64,000 nucleotides of DNA from G965267185 sp965267185 (GTDB lineage: Bacteria > Pseudomonadota > Alphaproteobacteria > UBA6615): positions 2,480,001-2,544,000 of the forward strand of contig OZ253937.1 of NCBI GenBank assembly GCA_965267185.1, given 5' to 3'. Below, piece by piece: positions 61,014-64,000 of the stretch; within the stretch, counting starts at the first letter, position 1; every line of letters begins with the position of its first letter. The translations under genes were made by a program, and so were the position numbers. The notes under the pieces were generated by a model, which saw nothing but the letters and a program-made list of their open reading frames with translations, was not told the DNA's origin and searched no databases.

Positions 61014-62819
61014 ATGCCGGACCTAGACATGAAATCTGCCGAGCTTGCTATCGACCGGTCGCCCGACGGGATCGCCATCGATACTGCCTTGATAAAGCAT
61101 TTCGCCGAACGCCAGCGGCTGGGCGCAGGTGTCGTTAGTATCGTCACCATCGCCGTCGCCTTTATTCTCGCCGACGCCGTTCCGCTCGAAGCGCTCGCGC
61201 CGTGGGTCATTGCACAGATCGGTGTTGCGGTACTTTCAATGGTTCGATGGAAGCGTTTGCTGCAACGCAACGATCTCGGTGAAATGTCGCCGGCCCTCAA
61301 ACTCGAAGCTGTCGCCTGGAAGGCTGTGTCTGGCTTTCTCTGGGGGATTCTCGCTGTTTTCAGCTTTATGTATTTGCCGGAATCATTGATTTTCTTCGCG
61401 GCGATTACGGTCGCTGCGATGGCTGTCGGGGCGGTGAGCACAATGGCGGCCATTCCCGCAGCCGCGATGGCGTTTATCGCGCTGAGCTTTGTACCGTTTA
61501 TTGTGCTGTGGCTCGCCGGTGGGGACGCACCCTCGATAACCCTGGGGCTGCTCGCCATATTGCTGCTGGGTATGATCGTCAATTCCGCCCGCATCTCCCA
61601 GAACCAAATTTTGTCAGCGCTTCGAGCCGAGATGGAACATCGGCGCCTAAACGAGGAGTTTCACGAAGCACGTGACGAGTGGCTCGAGCTCTCAGATGCG
61701 TCCGAGGCCTACGTATTGTTCGACAAGGGAGATCGTTTGGTCGCCTGGAACGAGCGCTTTGCCGAGTTGTTGCAGATACCACGCAAACTGCTGAAGAGAG
61801 GGACGAGACGGAGAGAACTCATCGCGAGCGCAAGAAAATCGGTCGATGTTGCGAGCGGTATTGTCCCCATTGAGCAATGGATGAGCCAGCGCACCGACCC
61901 CAGCACCCAAGAGACCGAAGCAACGAGCGTGCGCGAGTATGAGGGTGGGATGTGGCTGCAGCGCCGGCTTCACAGAACCAAAAACGGTAATTTGGTCGTC
62001 AGCTTCGTTGACTGGACCGATCTCGTTCGGATGGAAAACGCCTTGCGCGAAAGCGAAGAGCGCTACCGTTTGATTGCCGAAAATTCGCCGGATGCGATTT
62101 TTGTGCGCGTCGACGATGAAGTCGTTTATGTGAATCCGGCCGGCGTCAAGATGTTGGGTGCGAAGAGCGAAGATGATCTTCTCGGAACTTCGATGATGGC
62201 GCTCTTCCACCCAAGCGATCATGTATCGATTGTAGCCAACCGAACGCATCTGTCGGAGAAGAGGAGTGAGCCTGCACCTTTGGTTCGCGGGCGTATGAGG
62301 CGCCTCGACGGCACGTACGTCATGACCGAGGGTTCAGGCGCACAACATTTTTGGCAAGGCAAGCCAGCTGTGGTCATAACCAGACGCGACGTCACTTCCC
62401 AAATCGAAGCCGAGGAACGCTTACGGGAAAGCGAAGCGCGGTACCGGCGCATTGCGGAACTTTCGCCGACCGCAATCTTGATCCGGATCGAAGACCGGAT
62501 CGTCTACGCTAATCCGGCCGCGATAAAAATGTTCGGCGCCGAAAGCGAAGCCGACTTGCTATACGAATCGGCGATGTCGTTCATTCATCCCGACGACCGG
62601 CATCTGGTCCTAAACAATCAAGCAAACATAGAGGGGGAAGTAGGCCAGACAGCGCCGACGATCTGTGTGCGCCAGCAGCGCCTCGACGGCACCTACTTCG
62701 AAAGCGAAGGCGCCGGCGCGGCCTTCGTCTGGCAGGGGCAACCCGCAGTCATGATTATGGTGCGGGATCTTTCGCGCGGTACAGAAGCCGAGACACCGCT
62801 GCAGGCGACGGCCGGCTAG
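61014..62819 (+). CDS. Membrane protein with three PAS domains and no output domain
   Basis: The 601-residue protein has a membrane region of about six segments (about 36-190), then PAS or PAS-like domains at about 222-340, 345-465 and 468-590. The last two are typical (ESEERYRLIAENSPDAI and ESEARYRRIAELSPTAI) and are similar to each other, suggesting duplication. After the last PAS the protein ends; no HisKA, HATPase, GGDEF, EAL or methyl-accepting domain follows. The stop at 62817 is in clean sequence, so truncation by frameshift is not seen, although a lost output domain cannot be excluded. It may act by binding a separate kinase. Confidence 0.82.
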   Translation: MPDLDMKSAELAIDRSPDGIAIDTALIKHFAERQRLGAGVVSIVTIAVAFILADAVPLEALAPWVIAQIGVAVLSMVRWKRLLQRNDLGEMSPALKLEAVAWKAVSGFLWGILAVFSFMYLPESLIFFAAITVAAMAVGAVSTMAAIPAAAMAFIALSFVPFIVLWLAGGDAPSITLGLLAILLLGMIVNSARISQNQILSALRAEMEHRRLNEEFHEARDEWLELSDASEAYVLFDKGDRLVAWNERFAELLQIPRKLLKRGTRRRELIASARKSVDVASGIVPIEQWMSQRTDPSTQETEATSVREYEGGMWLQRRLHRTKNGNLVVSFVDWTDLVRMENALRESEERYRLIAENSPDAIFVRVDDEVVYVNPAGVKMLGAKSEDDLLGTSMMALFHPSDHVSIVANRTHLSEKRSEPAPLVRGRMRRLDGTYVMTEGSGAQHFWQGKPAVVITRRDVTSQIEAEERLRESEARYRRIAELSPTAILIRIEDRIVYANPAAIKMFGAESEADLLYESAMSFIHPDDRHLVLNNQANIEGEVGQTAPTICVRQQRLDGTYFESEGAGAAFVWQGQPAVMIMVRDLSRGTEAETPLQATAG

Positions 62820-62854
62820 GGAAGTCCACCGAAACATCCGCCACTCATCGAGCG

Positions 62855-64000
62855 TTAAAGCAAACTAGCGGCCTGCGGCGGGGACGGCCGTTTCTCCACG
62901 AAGCTGACGCCCGCCGCCCGGCCCGGCAACGGCACTGTGCCTTGCGGCATCGCGAAGGGAAGCTCGGCCCTAGGCTTGTTCATGGCAGCCTGTAGCGAAC
63001 GGCCACGGATTTCGGTCAGTAGCTGTCGGTGATCGGGAAGGTGGTGCAAAAGCTTCTTTTTCTCCCGGTCTACCCAAGCGCAGAATTCAGCCCAATCTTT
63101 TTGCTGAACGGCGGGATTATCGGGAAACGACACATCATCGAAATACCCTTTAGCGAACAAGACAATCAAATAGCTCCAATACCCGAAGAGGTGCGTGGTT
63201 TCGAAATCTTCCTCCGTCGGCAACACTCTCCGCCACCGCTCTAGCTTGTCACGCAGCCCAGCCGGCACATCGAGGTCCGACTGCGCCGCTTGCCAGTAAG
63301 GCGTGTCGGCGCGCTTAGCCGTGCAGTAGTGAAGCACGACGAAATCCAGTACCTCGTCATAGATCTCCGTCATTTCCGCGTTGAATCGGTCGCGAACGGC
63401 AGGATCGATGTCGCTGGAAGGCATGTTGGCGACCAGACGCTGCAGCGCTTGTTCGATAATGAATATGGCCGTCGACTCGAGCGGCTCGATGAACCCGCTC
63501 GACAGACCGACAGCAACGCAATTGCCGACCCAGGACCGCCGTGAGCGGCCAACCCGCATACCGATTACACGCGGCTCCGCACCCTCTCCCGCTGGTCCTA
63601 AATGAGCCAGAAATTCGTCGGTCGCCTCTTCATCGGTCTTGAAGGCGCTCGAAAACACGTAGCCAGTGCCAAGCCGCGAAAAGAGCGGGACCCGCCACGA
63701 CCAGCCAGCTTCAAGTGCTGTACTGCGTGTGCACGGCTCCAAATGCTTGGTATCGGTGTGCGGGATTTGGACAGCGACGGCACGATCATTCAAGAGCTGG
63801 GAACCGAACGAAACGAACGGCTCATCTAACGCCTGCGTCATAATAAGCCCGCGAAAGCCGGTGCAATCGATTACAAACTCGACCGGCCAACGGCCACGTT
63901 CCATAAGGTTCAGTCCAGCTATGTTGCCAGCTTCATCCTGCTCCACCCCTTCGACGTCGTCGAGCACATGCATGACCCCGCGCGAGAGGGCAATCTCTTT
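62855..64000 (-). CDS. Tryptophan-halogenase-like flavoprotein (C-terminal part, truncated at window edge)
   Basis: The frame runs from the stop at 62855 to the window edge, giving about 380 residues of a flavin-dependent halogenase-like protein. Family marks are FVIDCTGFRGLIM near the upstream edge and GNCVAVGLSSGFIEPLEST, the usual GFIEPLES motif of tryptophan halogenases. The N-terminal FAD motif and the active-site region are outside the window. Substrate cannot be told: the family halogenates tryptophan, other phenols or free indoles, and some members act in quinone-type oxidations. The C-terminal tail (Pro/Ala-rich) is unusual. Adjacent genes beyond the edge would show whether it belongs to a secondary-metabolite cluster. 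Confidence 0.88.
   Translation of the reverse strand, partial: KEIALSRGVMHVLDDVEGVEQDEAGNIAGLNLMERGRWPVEFVIDCTGFRGLIMTQALDEPFVSFGSQLLNDRAVAVQIPHTDTKHLEPCTRSTALEAGWSWRVPLFSRLGTGYVFSSAFKTDEEATDEFLAHLGPAGEGAEPRVIGMRVGRSRRSWVGNCVAVGLSSGFIEPLESTAIFIIEQALQRLVANMPSSDIDPAVRDRFNAEMTEIYDEVLDFVVLHYCTAKRADTPYWQAAQSDLDVPAGLRDKLERWRRVLPTEEDFETTHLFGYWSYLIVLFAKGYFDDVSFPDNPAVQQKDWAEFCAWVDREKKKLLHHLPDHRQLLTEIRGRSLQAAMNKPRAELPFAMPQGTVPLPGRAAGVSFVEKRPSPPQAASLL

Overview
The window reads as chromosome of a GC-rich alphaproteobacterium, most likely in or near the Rhodospirillales/Kiloniellales. The evidence is the F1 operon atpHAGDC without F0 genes, a long obgE-proB-proA-nadD-rsfS-rlmH-gpmA-envC-ctpA-rppH block, a 2-oxoacid-branch metabolism with PEP carboxylase, and FixK/FNR-type control of c-type cytochromes. 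No insertion sequence, phage gene, CRISPR array or rRNA is visible. One tRNA-Ser(CGA) is present.

Region 1-9.6 kb (housekeeping): a partial DUF484 gene and a transaldolase-like aldolase (minus), then divergent priA and the ATP synthase F1 operon (plus), followed by a small diiron ferritin-like protein.

Region 9.6-24.3 kb (all minus except the tRNA): an unusual pair (small 2-oxoglutarate-oxygenase-like protein plus a Cys-rich protein of unknown function), a SprA-type HExxH protein, then the conserved cell-envelope/ribosome/proline block: RppH, YibQ-like deacetylase, CtpA, EnvC, GpmA, RlmH, RsfS, NadD, ProA, an EamA transporter beside a GC-rich inverted repeat, ProB, Obg, L27 and a long-tailed L21.

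Region 24.3-39.7 kb (energy and signalling): a three-gene flavoprotein/iron-sulfur/HdrB-like operon whose active-site motifs are not those of succinate dehydrogenase; PEP carboxylase; a PfkB-type sugar kinase; a small redox-stress module of two paralogous cytochromes c, a CBS-BON protein and an aminoglycoside-phosphotransferase/ATPase fusion arranged around a FixK/FNR-like palindrome; then a CHASE-GAF-PAS hybrid histidine kinase with its own CheY-like partner.

Region 39.7-60.9 kb (accessory catabolism): two gamma-glutamyltransferase homologues, a ThDP enzyme, a 2-hydroxyacid dehydrogenase, a 3-hydroxyisobutyrate-dehydrogenase-like enzyme, two fumarylacetoacetate-hydrolase-fold enzymes, a Gfo/Idh/MocA oxidoreductase, an amidase, a beta-propeller protein, a TauD-type dioxygenase, an MFS carrier and an amidohydrolase. 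They form four co-directional groups and look like one or more peripheral catabolic pathways for amide- or glutamyl-linked organic acids; the substrate is not identifiable from sequence alone. Between them lie a very large regulator (winged helix, degenerate cyclase, AAA ATPase, TPR-like) and a 1-Cys peroxiredoxin.

Region 61-64 kb: a membrane protein with three PAS domains and no output domain, and the C-terminal part of a flavin-dependent tryptophan-halogenase-like protein that runs off the window edge.

The best candidates for something undescribed are the 24.5-28.2 kb flavoprotein/HdrB operon, the 9.65-10.96 kb Cys-rich/oxygenase pair, and the wHTH-pseudocyclase-ATPase regulator at 46.8-50.3 kb.
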